A stretch of DNA of 14,283 nucleotides from Verrucomicrobiota bacterium (GTDB taxonomy: Bacteria; Verrucomicrobiota; Verrucomicrobiia; Chthoniobacterales; UBA10450). A program made the position numbers and the translations under genes. Positions 7,753 to 14,283 of the stretch are shown here, piece after piece (position 1 is the stretch's first letter; every line of letters starts with the position of its first letter). The stretch is taken from positions 633 through 14,915 of the forward strand of contig QHPN01000019.1 in assembly GCA_003219115.1 (NCBI GenBank), read 5' to 3'. The notes under the pieces were generated by a model. The model ran no database searches. It saw only the letters and a list, made by a program, of their open reading frames with translations, and had not been told where the DNA came from.

Positions 7753-7846
7753 TGTCATCCCGTGCGTAGCGTAGCGAAGTCGAGAGATCCCGCGGCGCTA
7801 CCTTAGGCTTGCGCAAAGGGATTCCTCGACTTCGCTCGGAATGACG
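7753..7846. repeat. 94-bp inverted repeat of the TGTCATCC type, directly upstream of lpd
   Basis: The left end TGTCATCCCGTGCGTAGCG plus AGCGAAGTCGAGAGATCCC pairs with the right end GGGATTCCTCGACTTCGCTC plus GGAATGACG. It belongs to the same family as 3396-3505. It fills nearly the whole sucB-lpd gap, starting 12 bases after the sucB stop and ending seven bases before the lpd ATG, so it also forms the leader from which lpd is translated. Confidence 0.85.
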
Positions 7847-7853
7847 AAATGCT

Positions 7854-9260
7854 ATGGATAAGTTTGATGTCGTAATCATCGGTTCCGGACCCGGCGGATA
7901 CGTTGCGGCTATCCGCGCTGGCCAGCTCGGACTCAAGACCGCGCTGATTGAAAAAGACAAGGAGCTGGGCGGCACCTGCCTGAATGTCGGATGTATTCCA
8001 AGCAAAGCTCTTCTTACTTCCAGTGATCATTTTCATTTCGCAAAGAAGGAAGCAGCCAAACATGGAATCCTGTTGGACAACCCGCGCGTCGATCTGTCGA
8101 CGATGCAAAAGCGCAAAGACAAGGTCGTTAAGACGCTTACCGGCGGCGTGCGCCAGTTAATGAAGACGAACAAGGTCATGGTGCTGGAAGGAATGGGCAC
8201 GATCGCTGCGCCGGGCAAAGTGTCGGTGAAATCTTCCGCTGGCGAGACCCAGGAGATCGAGACCGAGAACATCGTGATTGCTACCGGAAGCGCCGCGGTC
8301 GAGCTGCCCTTCGCGAAATTCGATGGCAAAACCATCGTGAGCAGCACGGAAGCGCTTTGTTTTGAGGAAGTGCCAAACAAATTTCTCGTTATCGGCGCCG
8401 GCGCCATCGGTCTTGAACTCGGCTCAGTTTGGAACCGGCTCGGGAGCGAAGTGACAATGCTGGAATTTCTGCCGCGGATCGCGGTGGGTTTTGATCTCGA
8501 GCTCTCCAATCTGCTCCAGCGCGCTCTCACTGCGCAGGGCATCAAGTTTCATCTGGAGACGAAGGTAACTGGGGTAAAAGTTGAAAATGGTCGCACGGTT
8601 GCGAGCGCGACCAAAGCTAACGAGAAGTTGACGTTCGAAGCCGACAAGGTGCTGGTATCGGTTGGCCGCCGCCCGTTTTCCGAAGGTCTTGGCGCGCAAC
8701 GAGCGGGCGTCGAGTTCGATGAAAAAAAACGAATCAAGGTCGACAAACATTTTCGAACGAACGTCCAAGGCATTTACGCGATCGGTGACGTCATTGCCGG
8801 ACCAATGCTCGCACACAAAGCCGAGGATGAAGGCATCGCCTGTGTCGAGATCATTGCCGGCAAATCCGGTCACGTGAATTATGATGCCATTCCTGGAATC
8901 ATCTATACCAACCCCGAGCTGGCCGGTGTCGGAATCACTGAAGATCAGGCCAAGGAAAAAGCGATGAATGTGCGAGTTGGCAAGTTTCCTTTCCGTGCTA
9001 ACGGCCGTGCCCTGGCCAACGAAGATGTCGAAGGCGTGGTCAAGTTTATCGCCGACACCAAGACCGACAAAATTCTCGGCGCGCACATTTTGCAACACGC
9101 CGCCTCTGAACTAATTGCCGAACCAACCTCAGTTATCGAATTCGGTGGCAGCAGCGAAGACCTCGGCCGGACCTGTCATTCTCATCCGACCTTGAGCGAA
9201 GCCGTCAAAGAAGCCGCACTCGCGGTGGAAAAACGGGCGTTGCATATTGTTAATCGTTAG
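7854..9260 (+). CDS. lpd: Dihydrolipoyl dehydrogenase, E3
   Basis: The 468-residue FAD enzyme reoxidises dihydrolipoyl groups of E2 with NAD+. The N-terminal FAD-binding motif is GSGPGG (10-15). The redox disulphide is Cys42/Cys47 in GGTCLNVGCIPSKALL (39-54). A second nucleotide-binding fold carries VIGAGAIGLELGSVW for NAD+, followed by the FAD-contacting AIGDVIAGPMLAHKAEDEG. The C-terminal interface domain has HSHPTLSEA with the catalytic pair His444 and Glu449. The length and motifs match E. coli Lpd closely. It is the third gene of the sucA-sucB-lpd cluster; since it can serve several 2-oxo acid complexes, it may also work outside this one. The only purine-rich Shine-Dalgarno candidate (GGAA at 7838-7841) lies in the upstream inverted repeat and is rather far from the ATG. 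Confidence 0.98.
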   Translation: MDKFDVVIIGSGPGGYVAAIRAGQLGLKTALIEKDKELGGTCLNVGCIPSKALLTSSDHFHFAKKEAAKHGILLDNPRVDLSTMQKRKDKVVKTLTGGVRQLMKTNKVMVLEGMGTIAAPGKVSVKSSAGETQEIETENIVIATGSAAVELPFAKFDGKTIVSSTEALCFEEVPNKFLVIGAGAIGLELGSVWNRLGSEVTMLEFLPRIAVGFDLELSNLLQRALTAQGIKFHLETKVTGVKVENGRTVASATKANEKLTFEADKVLVSVGRRPFSEGLGAQRAGVEFDEKKRIKVDKHFRTNVQGIYAIGDVIAGPMLAHKAEDEGIACVEIIAGKSGHVNYDAIPGIIYTNPELAGVGITEDQAKEKAMNVRVGKFPFRANGRALANEDVEGVVKFIADTKTDKILGAHILQHAASELIAEPTSVIEFGGSSEDLGRTCHSHPTLSEAVKEAALAVEKRALHIVNR

Positions 9261-9280
9261 CAGGGTGTCAACCTGGTCCA

Positions 9281-9407
9281 GGGTAGCGGACGCGTCTCGC
9301 ATATAAAGTCCGGCTCGAGCTTTTGGCGTCGCGCCAAAACAATCCTTCCGGAAAAGTCCGCGATCGCGAGACGGAATCGCCAACACGCGAGACGCATTGC
9401 TTTCCCC
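9281..9407. repeat. Composite palindromic repeat between convergent lpd and acyltransferase genes
   Basis: Outer arms GGGTAGCGGACGCGTCTCGC (9281-9300) and GCGAGACGCATTGCTTTCCC (9387-9406) are imperfectly complementary, with the core GCGTCTCGC/GCGAGACGC perfect. Inside is a strong hairpin TTTTGGCG-TCG-CGCCAAAA (9321-9339) whose A and T tails could support intrinsic termination in both directions. Because lpd and the acyltransferase converge here, a role as bidirectional terminator is plausible; the outer arms suggest a REP-type repeat origin. Confidence 0.75.
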
Positions 9408-9413
9408 AGAATT

Positions 9414-10624
9414 TTATTCAAGGCGCTGCAGCCGTTCCATTAGTTCTGTCGCTATTCGCTCGGCTTGGTTCTGAGAAAAAGCAGTGGTGCGGTAGGTCAC
9501 GCAAAGTGAGAGGCGATCGCGAATTGTGGTGAGAGTGAAAACCAGGGGCACGAGCGGTCCGACGGGCGAAATGCGGAAATAATCCAGCACCATCGCCCGG
9601 CCGCCCGGAGCCATCTTCTCTTGATCGGCCCAGGAACCAGTCAGATTGACGTTCGAAATACCGGCCAGGAAGGGTAACCCCTTTTGAAAAAGTTGAGCTT
9701 TGAATCGTGGCCGGGATGACCAATCCCAAATCCACCGAGCGATGCGCAGTCCCCAGGTAAACTCAAGCGCGCGCGCCGCGCTTTTGCTCGCCGATGTTTC
9801 GCCCACGGTGACGCCGATCAGTTCAGGTAATGACCGCTTTTCGGGGTGGTCGTGCACGATGGTGAAATGACATCGTCAAGGCTTCTGGTTGAAAGGGGCT
9901 TCAGATCAACGGCGGTGGCGACGGCGACGCGGTCTCGTTTCGTGCGCGGATCGGGTTCCGACTTTCGCTGTTCTGCCGTAAATTTCCCGAGCGCTTGGGA
10001 GGCTGTCGCAAGAAAGACGTCGTTCACGGTCGCTCGATGTTTCTTTGCGAACGCACGGATGTGATCGATGGCGCCAGCCGGAAAGCGCGTCGAAAAGAAA
10101 CCGGTGCCGAAATCAAGTGGGTCGCGTAAATGGATCCGATAGGCCCGACGATGGCGGAGATAGTCTCGAACACATGAGATGAGCGCACGAAACCCAAATC
10201 CGGAGTATTTCAAAGGATCGTCGTCATCACTCGCGACCCGGAGCGGCGGCAGATTCTCACCGTTGCCGCTGTAGTGCACAAAGAGGCGCTGCATGAGCGC
10301 GCGCAGTGAAGGGCTATCGGCGAACCAGTGATCATAGATCACTCCGAACAGATGATTGTCTTGCTGATCTACCGTGACGAAGGCTCGGAGTGGCAGCGTT
10401 CCAGGAACAAACGGACGGTTCAGTTCTTCGATGATTTTTTGATCAAGGGCGAGTGTGCTCAACTCGATCGGCACTGGTTCCGTTATCTCAAGTGTTTTTA
10501 AGACAGCTGCGAGTGCCGCGCTCCATCGTTCAAGATCAGGCGCGTCAGACACACGCATGACGTGGCCCGCATTGTAGGGCGCCAACGCGGTCCATTGCCG
10601 CATCAATTGCTGGAAGTCGTTCAC
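9414..10624 (-). pseudogene. Wax-ester-synthase/condensation-like acyltransferase, disrupted by a one-base deletion (or sequence error)
   Basis: Two overlapping frames together give one acyltransferase of about 403 residues. From a GTG at 10624 (AGG nine bases upstream) the protein reads VNDFQQLMRQWTALAPYNAGH and contains DHWFADS (about 98-104), equivalent to the HHxxxDG motif of WES/DGAT and condensation enzymes, then VNDVFLATASQAL. This frame ends early near 9818. The remainder (HDHPEKRSLPELIG, later GISNVNLTGSW and a C-terminal RISPVGPLVPLVFTLTT) is in a second frame to the stop at 9414. Adding one T to the T-run at 9867-9865 (minus strand) gives the continuous reading DDVIFTIVHDHPEKR, so the break is a single homopolymer deletion. 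Such enzymes move acyl groups from CoA or carrier protein to alcohols or amines. The frame is open further upstream to 10774, but that part is repeat-like sequence. Substrate unknown. Confidence 0.72.
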
Positions 10625-10639
10625 TTTCGGCCTAACGAG

Positions 10640-10778
10640 ATGGTTGAAAAAACTATCCTCACTGCCGCGTACGCGCACGTCTCTCCCCGACGAGAGAGAG
10701 TGTGCGCTATCTATATACGAAAACAAAATGGTTCCTTCTCCCACTGGAAGAAGGGTAGAAGGAAGGTTTTCCAACAGT
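10640..10778. repeat. Degenerate intergenic repeat upstream of the acyltransferase
   Basis: Between the methyltransferase-like gene and the acyltransferase the DNA carries pyrimidine-rich blocks such as CTCTCCCCGACGAGAGAGAG and TTCCTTCTCCCACTGGAAGA, followed by GGGTAGAAGGAAGG. These resemble decayed copies of the common CTCTCCC...GGGAGAG intergenic repeat. The segment is open in the acyltransferase frame but its translation (about 50 residues) shows no domain character, which is why I start the enzyme at 10624. Confidence 0.45.
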
Positions 10779-10781
10779 CTG

Positions 10782-11402
10782 CTAACGAGACGAAGATTTT
10801 GCGAACGAAGAGGCGCGCGGGAAAAATCGGCCTACGCGTTTCATATAATCCGCATAGACATGGCCATGCTTTCCGAGGAGATAGGTTTCTTCGCGGTGCG
10901 CCTCGAATTGCAGGCAGGCGAGGTGCACGATGGCAAGCACGAGCATCACCAGCGTTGGCGTCGTCGCCAGCGTCCCGAGAACGAGGAGAATCGAGAGCGC
11001 GTAGATCGGGTGGCGAACGATGCGAAATGGTCCGCTGAAAATCAGCCGCGTTTTTTCTTCCGGGTCGATACCAATTCGCCAGGACCGGCCCATCTCGCGC
11101 CAGCATGAAAAGGTGGCGGTGGTCGCGCTGACGCAGATTGCGGCCCCAACCAAGCCAACCACGGTCCACGCCAGGTCGTGAGCAGAATGGTGAAAATGAT
11201 TACGTAACGCCAGCCAGGGCTGAACGCACCACGCCACGATCGTTGGAATCCAAAGGACTCGAATCCATCGCCCCGTGCGCTCGCGCGGAATCAGATTAGC
11301 CCCGTGCGTTTCCTTACGGGTGAAGCGAAGTGCCTTCCGCACGACCGTGCCCCAATAGACCAGAAGGCAACACCCCGCGATCAAAGGTGGTAGAACATTC
11401 AA
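10782..11402 (-). CDS. Isoprenylcysteine carboxyl methyltransferase-like integral membrane protein
   Basis: The 206-residue membrane protein has hydrophobic segments near residues 5-22, 48-66, 78-98 and 137-163. The C-terminal half carries the ICMT/phospholipid-methyltransferase signature: GPFRIVRHPIY (124-134) followed by EAHREETYLLGKHG (167-180) and YADYMKRVGRFFP (183-195), the pattern that binds S-adenosylmethionine and the substrate head at the membrane face. In bacteria these proteins methylate diverse lipid or small-molecule carboxyl, amine or hydroxyl groups; the substrate here cannot be read. The start is a TTG whose last bases form the TGA stop of the hydrolase gene (TTGA, four-base overlap), which implies coupled translation. 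The next gene in the same direction is the disrupted acyltransferase, after about 157 bases of repeat-like DNA. Confidence 0.85.
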   Translation of the reverse strand: MNVLPPLIAGCCLLVYWGTVVRKALRFTRKETHGANLIPRERTGRWIRVLWIPTIVAWCVQPWLALRNHFHHSAHDLAWTVVGLVGAAICVSATTATFSCWREMGRSWRIGIDPEEKTRLIFSGPFRIVRHPIYALSILLVLGTLATTPTLVMLVLAIVHLACLQFEAHREETYLLGKHGHVYADYMKRVGRFFPRASSFAKSSSR

Positions 11403-12076
11403 CGCTTTTTCCGCGGACAGGCCTGCGCGATCTCGGCGAGAACCATGTCCTGAACTCCTTTGCTTTTGGCGATGTTGAAATGATTGATTACCCGGGTGTC
11501 GAATTCAACCTTGGTCCTGCGCAGGTTGGTGTTCTCAACCAGAGTCCGTGCCGGATCGGCCGCGCGCACCTTTATCCCACGAAAAGCCGGGATAGTATCG
11601 AGGCCGGGATGGCTTTTAAAAATGTTCACGCAATGCCTCACGTTGGGCGGGATGACCGGCGGGACAGTAGGATCGATGAGAATAAGAAGATCAACCGGAA
11701 CGTTCTCTTGGTTCAGGCGTTTTGCCACGCGAACTTGATCGTCGGCTCCGATGGAATGGCCGACCAGAATGAGCGGCCCTGACCAGCGACCGGCCTCGTG
11801 TTCCGTTCTGACAAAGGAGGCGAGCTTCTGCCACTCCTGGTTAGCAAGCGACGTAGCTTGCACACCCAGCTCTGCATCGATGCGTTGCGCAATCACGTCC
11901 ATGCCGCGGCTCCAAATACCGAGCCAGCCGAGAATGCAATAGACATGGCCTTCGCGAACGAAACGGGATTTTTCGTGTATCGGCTCAAGTCGCGCAGCCG
12001 AGCGACCGGTGATATCGACACAACCGGTCAGAACACAAATCGGAACTAAAACAAAAAGAAACCGGGATAAATACAT
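11399..12076 (-). CDS. Lipoprotein with alpha/beta-hydrolase fold
   Basis: From the ATG at 12076 the 225-residue protein starts MYLSRFLFVLVPICVLTGC, a lipoprotein signal peptide with lipobox LTGC and acylated Cys19. The mature part is a small alpha/beta hydrolase: nucleophile elbow GHSIGAD (Ser108), likely acid Asp135 in LILIDPT and likely histidine His199 in INHFNIAKS. It lacks a large lid domain. A GTG at 12088 in the same frame is an alternative start, but it would add four residues before the signal without a clear ribosome site. The protein should sit on a membrane facing the periplasm (no Asp at +2, so export to the outer membrane is possible) and could be an esterase, thioesterase or lipase; the substrate is unknown. 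It is translationally linked to the methyltransferase-like gene and has its own promoter candidate. Confidence 0.82.
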   Translation of the reverse strand: MYLSRFLFVLVPICVLTGCVDITGRSAARLEPIHEKSRFVREGHVYCILGWLGIWSRGMDVIAQRIDAELGVQATSLANQEWQKLASFVRTEHEAGRWSGPLILVGHSIGADDQVRVAKRLNQENVPVDLLILIDPTVPPVIPPNVRHCVNIFKSHPGLDTIPAFRGIKVRAADPARTLVENTNLRRTKVEFDTRVINHFNIAKSKGVQDMVLAEIAQACPRKKR

Positions 12077-12088
12077 CGGAAGTGGCAC

Positions 12089-12379
12089 TGCACTAACGAA
12101 GCGGCGCAGAGTATGTGAGTCTGGTAGCGATTGACAAATTTTTTCGCCGCCGCAAGACCGCTAAGAAACTATTGAAATGCTTGCGCCTTTTGCGACCCCA
12201 GCGCAGTAGACGCGACATGTTTATAAATCGCCCACGAACCTACTCATTCAGCTTCGTAGGAAAGGGATGTCTCCTTTCTCGCATCCGCATATGTCGCTGC
12301 TCTGGAACTTTGGGTAATAGCGTCCCACAACTCTAAGCATGTCGCACCTATGGTGCTGGATTGGCTCTTTCAAAGTCTG
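12089..12379. other. Intergenic region between the acyltransferase-GT fusion and the hydrolase
   Basis: These roughly 290 bases hold no convincing gene. Apart from the promoter candidate at 12110-12137 there is one small stem, GAAAGG (12260-12265) with CCTTTC (12273-12278), without a T-run. Minus-strand translations past the fusion stop (12380) do not restore the missing heptosyltransferase C-terminal domain in a recognisable form. Confidence 0.6.
12110..12137 (-). promoter_or_regulatory. Sigma70-like promoter candidate for the lipoprotein hydrolase operon
   Basis: Read on the minus strand, TTGTCA (12137-12132) and CATACT (12115-12110) are separated by 16 bases, matching five of six and four of six consensus bases. 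Transcription would begin near 12103, leaving a short leader of about 15-27 bases before the start codon. This fits a separate transcript for the hydrolase, methyltransferase and acyltransferase genes. Confidence 0.4.
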
Positions 12380-13756
12380 TTAAGGCAGACCGTCGATATT
12401 TGCGCCAATACTTTTTGCGAGCCGCAAATTCAGGCGGATGGGATCGGAAATGTCTTTCGGCCGTTGCGGGTACAGATTGAACAAAACCGACATCAGTCCG
12501 CAGCGGCGTGCGACTCGAATAGGGATTCCGGCCCGCCAAACAGCAAGCGCGGTTTTCCAAGTCGGTGAGAAGAAAATCGCGGCATCGAATTCAGCGGTGC
12601 GCCGAATCTTTGACGCAAGAGCGAAGGCAGATTCGCTGTCAAATTCGATGGTTTGATTGACCTCGGAAGTATCGCGCCAAATTTCTGCGAAATCACCGGG
12701 CGTGAGAGCAGCCAGCCACGCATCAGGCCGGCCGCGCTGGATGGCGCGCACGGCGGCGTGTGTCACTACGGCTGCCTCTCGTGTGTTTGGCGACACGATC
12801 AGAATGCGAAACGGGACGAGCTTGGTGCGATCCAAGTCGGGAGGTAAAAAAACTCGACGGCGCTGATCGCGGGCGAAAAGTAAAGCAGGCCGGTTCGGTT
12901 TCCACCGGTTATGAGCCCAAAGCCAATCCGCTGGTGAATGTCTGATCATTTCTTCGAGCAGACGATTGATTCTGGCAGTGAAGAGTTCGGTATCCTCATC
13001 TTCCGCGGGGAAGACTGGGTCGGAGATGATCATTTTCCACCGGGCTCGGCCACAAGTCTCGATCGCAATTGGAAGGACAGGAGCTCTCGTGCGGATCGAA
13101 AGAGTGGCGGCGAGCGTGGACGAAGAAGCAAGTCGGCCGAAAAGCGGCGTCCAGAGTCCCGCGCGGCCGGCGCGTTGATCGATGAGAATTCCAACCACGC
13201 CGCCTTCGCGAAGAAAACGCACACACTTCAACAAATCGTCATACCGATCGAAGAGTGTGGTGCCTGATTTTGCCCGCGTCTTGCGCAAGTGACGATCGAG
13301 ATAAGGATTGTAGAGGCGGCGATAAACGGCCCCGAAGCGATACTCCGGAATTCTTTCGGCGAGATGACTGAAAAGCTCCCAACAACCGAGATGACTGATC
13401 AACGCCAGCCAACCGATGCGCGGTCGTTCTTCAGGAATATTTGCGGTCACACGCTCCCAGATTTTTTCGTTGGGCATGGTCGATGCCTTGAGACCGGCGA
13501 GGAAATTCGCGCCGAGAAGTTGAAAATGTTTGCGATTAAGGGCGTGGAGCTGCGTTTCCGACATTTCTGCGCCGAAGGCCAGTCGCAGATTAGCGAGCGC
13601 CATCTTGCGGCGTTTCCGCAAAGATCGATACATGAGTTCGCCGCCGATTTTTCCGATGACAAAAGCGCCGTCGAGCGGGAGAAGCCCGATCAAGCCTTCG
13701 CACAAACGCAAAGCGAGGTAGGAACAATACTGCCAAAAACGAATCGCTATTTTCAT
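12380..13756 (-). CDS. Lipid A (LpxL/HtrB-type) acyltransferase fused to an N-terminal half of a GT9 heptosyltransferase
   Basis: From the ATG at 13756 (MKIAIRFWQY) the protein has 458 residues. Residues 1 to about 300 form an LpxL/HtrB-type acyltransferase: a hydrophobic N-terminal anchor, the HX4E catalytic motif HLGCWE (His122, Glu127), ILIDQRAGRAGLWTPLFGR and the closing WLWAHNRWK (279-286). These enzymes add secondary acyl chains to lipid A at the inner membrane. Residues about 316-458 align by pattern with the first Rossmann domain of ADP-heptose:LPS heptosyltransferases (FRILIVSPN, then AVRAIQRGRPDAWLAAL and AIFFSPTWKTALAVWRAGI). The usual GD-type catalytic aspartate is missing (NTREAAVV), and the nucleotide-sugar-binding second domain is absent. 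So the appendage is likely non-catalytic or a decayed fusion. A TTG at 13843 would overlap the divergent P450 start and is less likely. Confidence 0.85.
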   Translation of the reverse strand: MKIAIRFWQYCSYLALRLCEGLIGLLPLDGAFVIGKIGGELMYRSLRKRRKMALANLRLAFGAEMSETQLHALNRKHFQLLGANFLAGLKASTMPNEKIWERVTANIPEERPRIGWLALISHLGCWELFSHLAERIPEYRFGAVYRRLYNPYLDRHLRKTRAKSGTTLFDRYDDLLKCVRFLREGGVVGILIDQRAGRAGLWTPLFGRLASSSTLAATLSIRTRAPVLPIAIETCGRARWKMIISDPVFPAEDEDTELFTARINRLLEEMIRHSPADWLWAHNRWKPNRPALLFARDQRRRVFLPPDLDRTKLVPFRILIVSPNTREAAVVTHAAVRAIQRGRPDAWLAALTPGDFAEIWRDTSEVNQTIEFDSESAFALASKIRRTAEFDAAIFFSPTWKTALAVWRAGIPIRVARRCGLMSVLFNLYPQRPKDISDPIRLNLRLAKSIGANIDGLP

Positions 13757-13836
13757 TAATTTGGGGCTGGATATTTTCCTGTGAGAGATTTCGCGAGCAA
13801 CCAGTGGCGTCTTCAGATAAAGGAAACGATAGCCGA
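13757..13836. promoter_or_regulatory. Short divergent intergenic region between the acyltransferase fusion and the P450 gene
   Basis: These 80 bases must hold the start signals for two divergent genes unless promoters lie within coding sequence. I see GGAA (13822-13825) eleven bases before the P450 ATG as a ribosome-site candidate, and an AT-rich patch GGAAAATATCC on the minus strand before the acyltransferase start. No -35/-10 pair is convincing. Confidence 0.4.
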
Positions 13837-14283
13837 ATGACAACCTCCGTGCTGCCCAATCCGATCGCGGCGTCTCCCAGTTCTCTCCTCTACGCCATGC
13901 GGCGGGATCCCCTGGAATTTTTTACCACGCTGGCGCGCGAGCACGGCGACATTGTTCGATTCCGTCTGGGCGATCACGAGCACGACCTCTTTCTCGTCAA
14001 TCATCCCGATTACATCCGCGATGTGCTCGTGACGCAGGATCGCAACTTCACGAAATGGTTCGCGGTCGATCGGATCAGGGAAGTGCTGGGCGAAGGATTG
14101 TTCGTGAGCGAAGGCGAATTCCATCGGCGCCAGCGACGCCTTTCACAGCCGGCCTTTCACGGTGAACGCATCGCCGGTTATGCCGAGCAGATGGTGTCGC
14201 TGGCCGTGCGTTTGCGTGAGGGTTGGACAGAGGGAGCGGTGCTCGACGTCTGCCGGGAAATGAACTGGCTGGCGATGATGATC
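13837..14283 (+). CDS. Cytochrome P450 (N-terminal part, truncated by window edge)
   Basis: An ATG at 13837 opens a frame of 149 codons that continues past the window. The protein starts MTTSVLPNPIAASPSSLLYA and shows typical P450 order: DPLEFFTTLAREHGDIVRFRLG (about 25-45, helix A and first beta strand), LVNHPDYIRDVLV (about 53-65, helix B) and GEGLFVSEGEFHRRQRRLSQPAFH (85-108). The HRRQRR segment of the C helix supplies the arginine that contacts the haem propionate. The I-helix, ExxR and cysteine-ligand motifs lie outside the window, so activity cannot be judged. There is no N-terminal membrane anchor, so it should be a soluble bacterial monooxygenase. Substrate and redox partner are unknown. 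It is transcribed away from the acyltransferase fusion. Confidence 0.9.
   Translation, partial: MTTSVLPNPIAASPSSLLYAMRRDPLEFFTTLAREHGDIVRFRLGDHEHDLFLVNHPDYIRDVLVTQDRNFTKWFAVDRIREVLGEGLFVSEGEFHRRQRRLSQPAFHGERIAGYAEQMVSLAVRLREGWTEGAVLDVCREMNWLAMMI

Noticed and set aside
8424..9098. 224-codon minus-strand ORF opposite lpd
   Set aside because: Lies fully within lpd, whose motifs are intact; the translation is not protein-like.
10644..11108. Plus-strand ORFs opposite the methyltransferase-like gene
   Set aside because: Antisense to a gene with a clear ICMT signature; low-complexity charged translation.
12131..12165. TTGACA on the plus strand in the hydrolase upstream region
   Set aside because: No -10 element at suitable spacing and no plus-strand gene follows.
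12260..12278. GAAAGG/CCTTTC stem as a terminator for the acyltransferase fusion
   Set aside because: Only six pairs, no T-run, and about 100 bases beyond the stop codon; too weak to call.
13757..13843. TTG at 13843 as the start of the LpxL-type fusion
   Set aside because: It would add 29 residues of no family character and overlap the divergent P450 start; ATG 13756 gives the usual N-terminal anchor.
1..14283. CRISPR arrays, tRNA/rRNA genes, insertion sequences
   Set aside because: No regularly spaced direct repeats, no cloverleaf or rRNA segments and no transposase-like ORF were seen.

Overview
The window reads as ordinary chromosomal DNA from a free-living Gram-negative heterotroph. It holds a periplasmic HtrA protease, a lipoprotein signal and a lipid A type acyltransferase (so it has an outer membrane), plus a complete 2-oxoglutarate dehydrogenase complex. 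Gene content, moderately high GC, weak Shine-Dalgarno sequences and many different intergenic palindromes resemble soil Verrucomicrobiota (Chthoniobacterales/Spartobacteria type). That placement is inference; no rRNA or marker gene is present to prove it. I found no tRNA, rRNA, CRISPR array or transposase.

Left part, minus strand (1-3339): a broken nucleotidyltransferase-like ORF overlaps the start of an HtrA/Deg protease. Behind it come three tightly packed genes of a Gld-type ABC system: ATPase, permease and the start of a GldG-like auxiliary protein that runs off the left edge. The spacing suggests one transcript from about 3340 to beyond position 1.

Centre, plus strand (3597-9260): sucA, sucB and lpd encode the E1, E2 and E3 subunits of the 2-oxoglutarate dehydrogenase complex, all with intact catalytic motifs. 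The sucA-sucB gap, the sucB-lpd gap and the region after lpd each hold a different inverted repeat. Two more palindromes lie inside coding sequence, in the HtrA signal-peptide region and in the SucB interdomain linker.

Right part, minus strand (9414-13756): four lipid- or envelope-related genes run leftwards. They are an LpxL-type acyltransferase fused to half of a GT9 heptosyltransferase, a lipoprotein alpha/beta hydrolase, an isoprenylcysteine-methyltransferase-like membrane protein, and a wax-ester-synthase/condensation-like acyltransferase broken by one missing base in a homopolymer. A cytochrome P450 gene starts divergently at 13837 and runs off the right edge. This right part is the least ordinary region. 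Its genes could form an envelope-lipid or small-lipid tailoring set, but no substrate can be read from the sequence.
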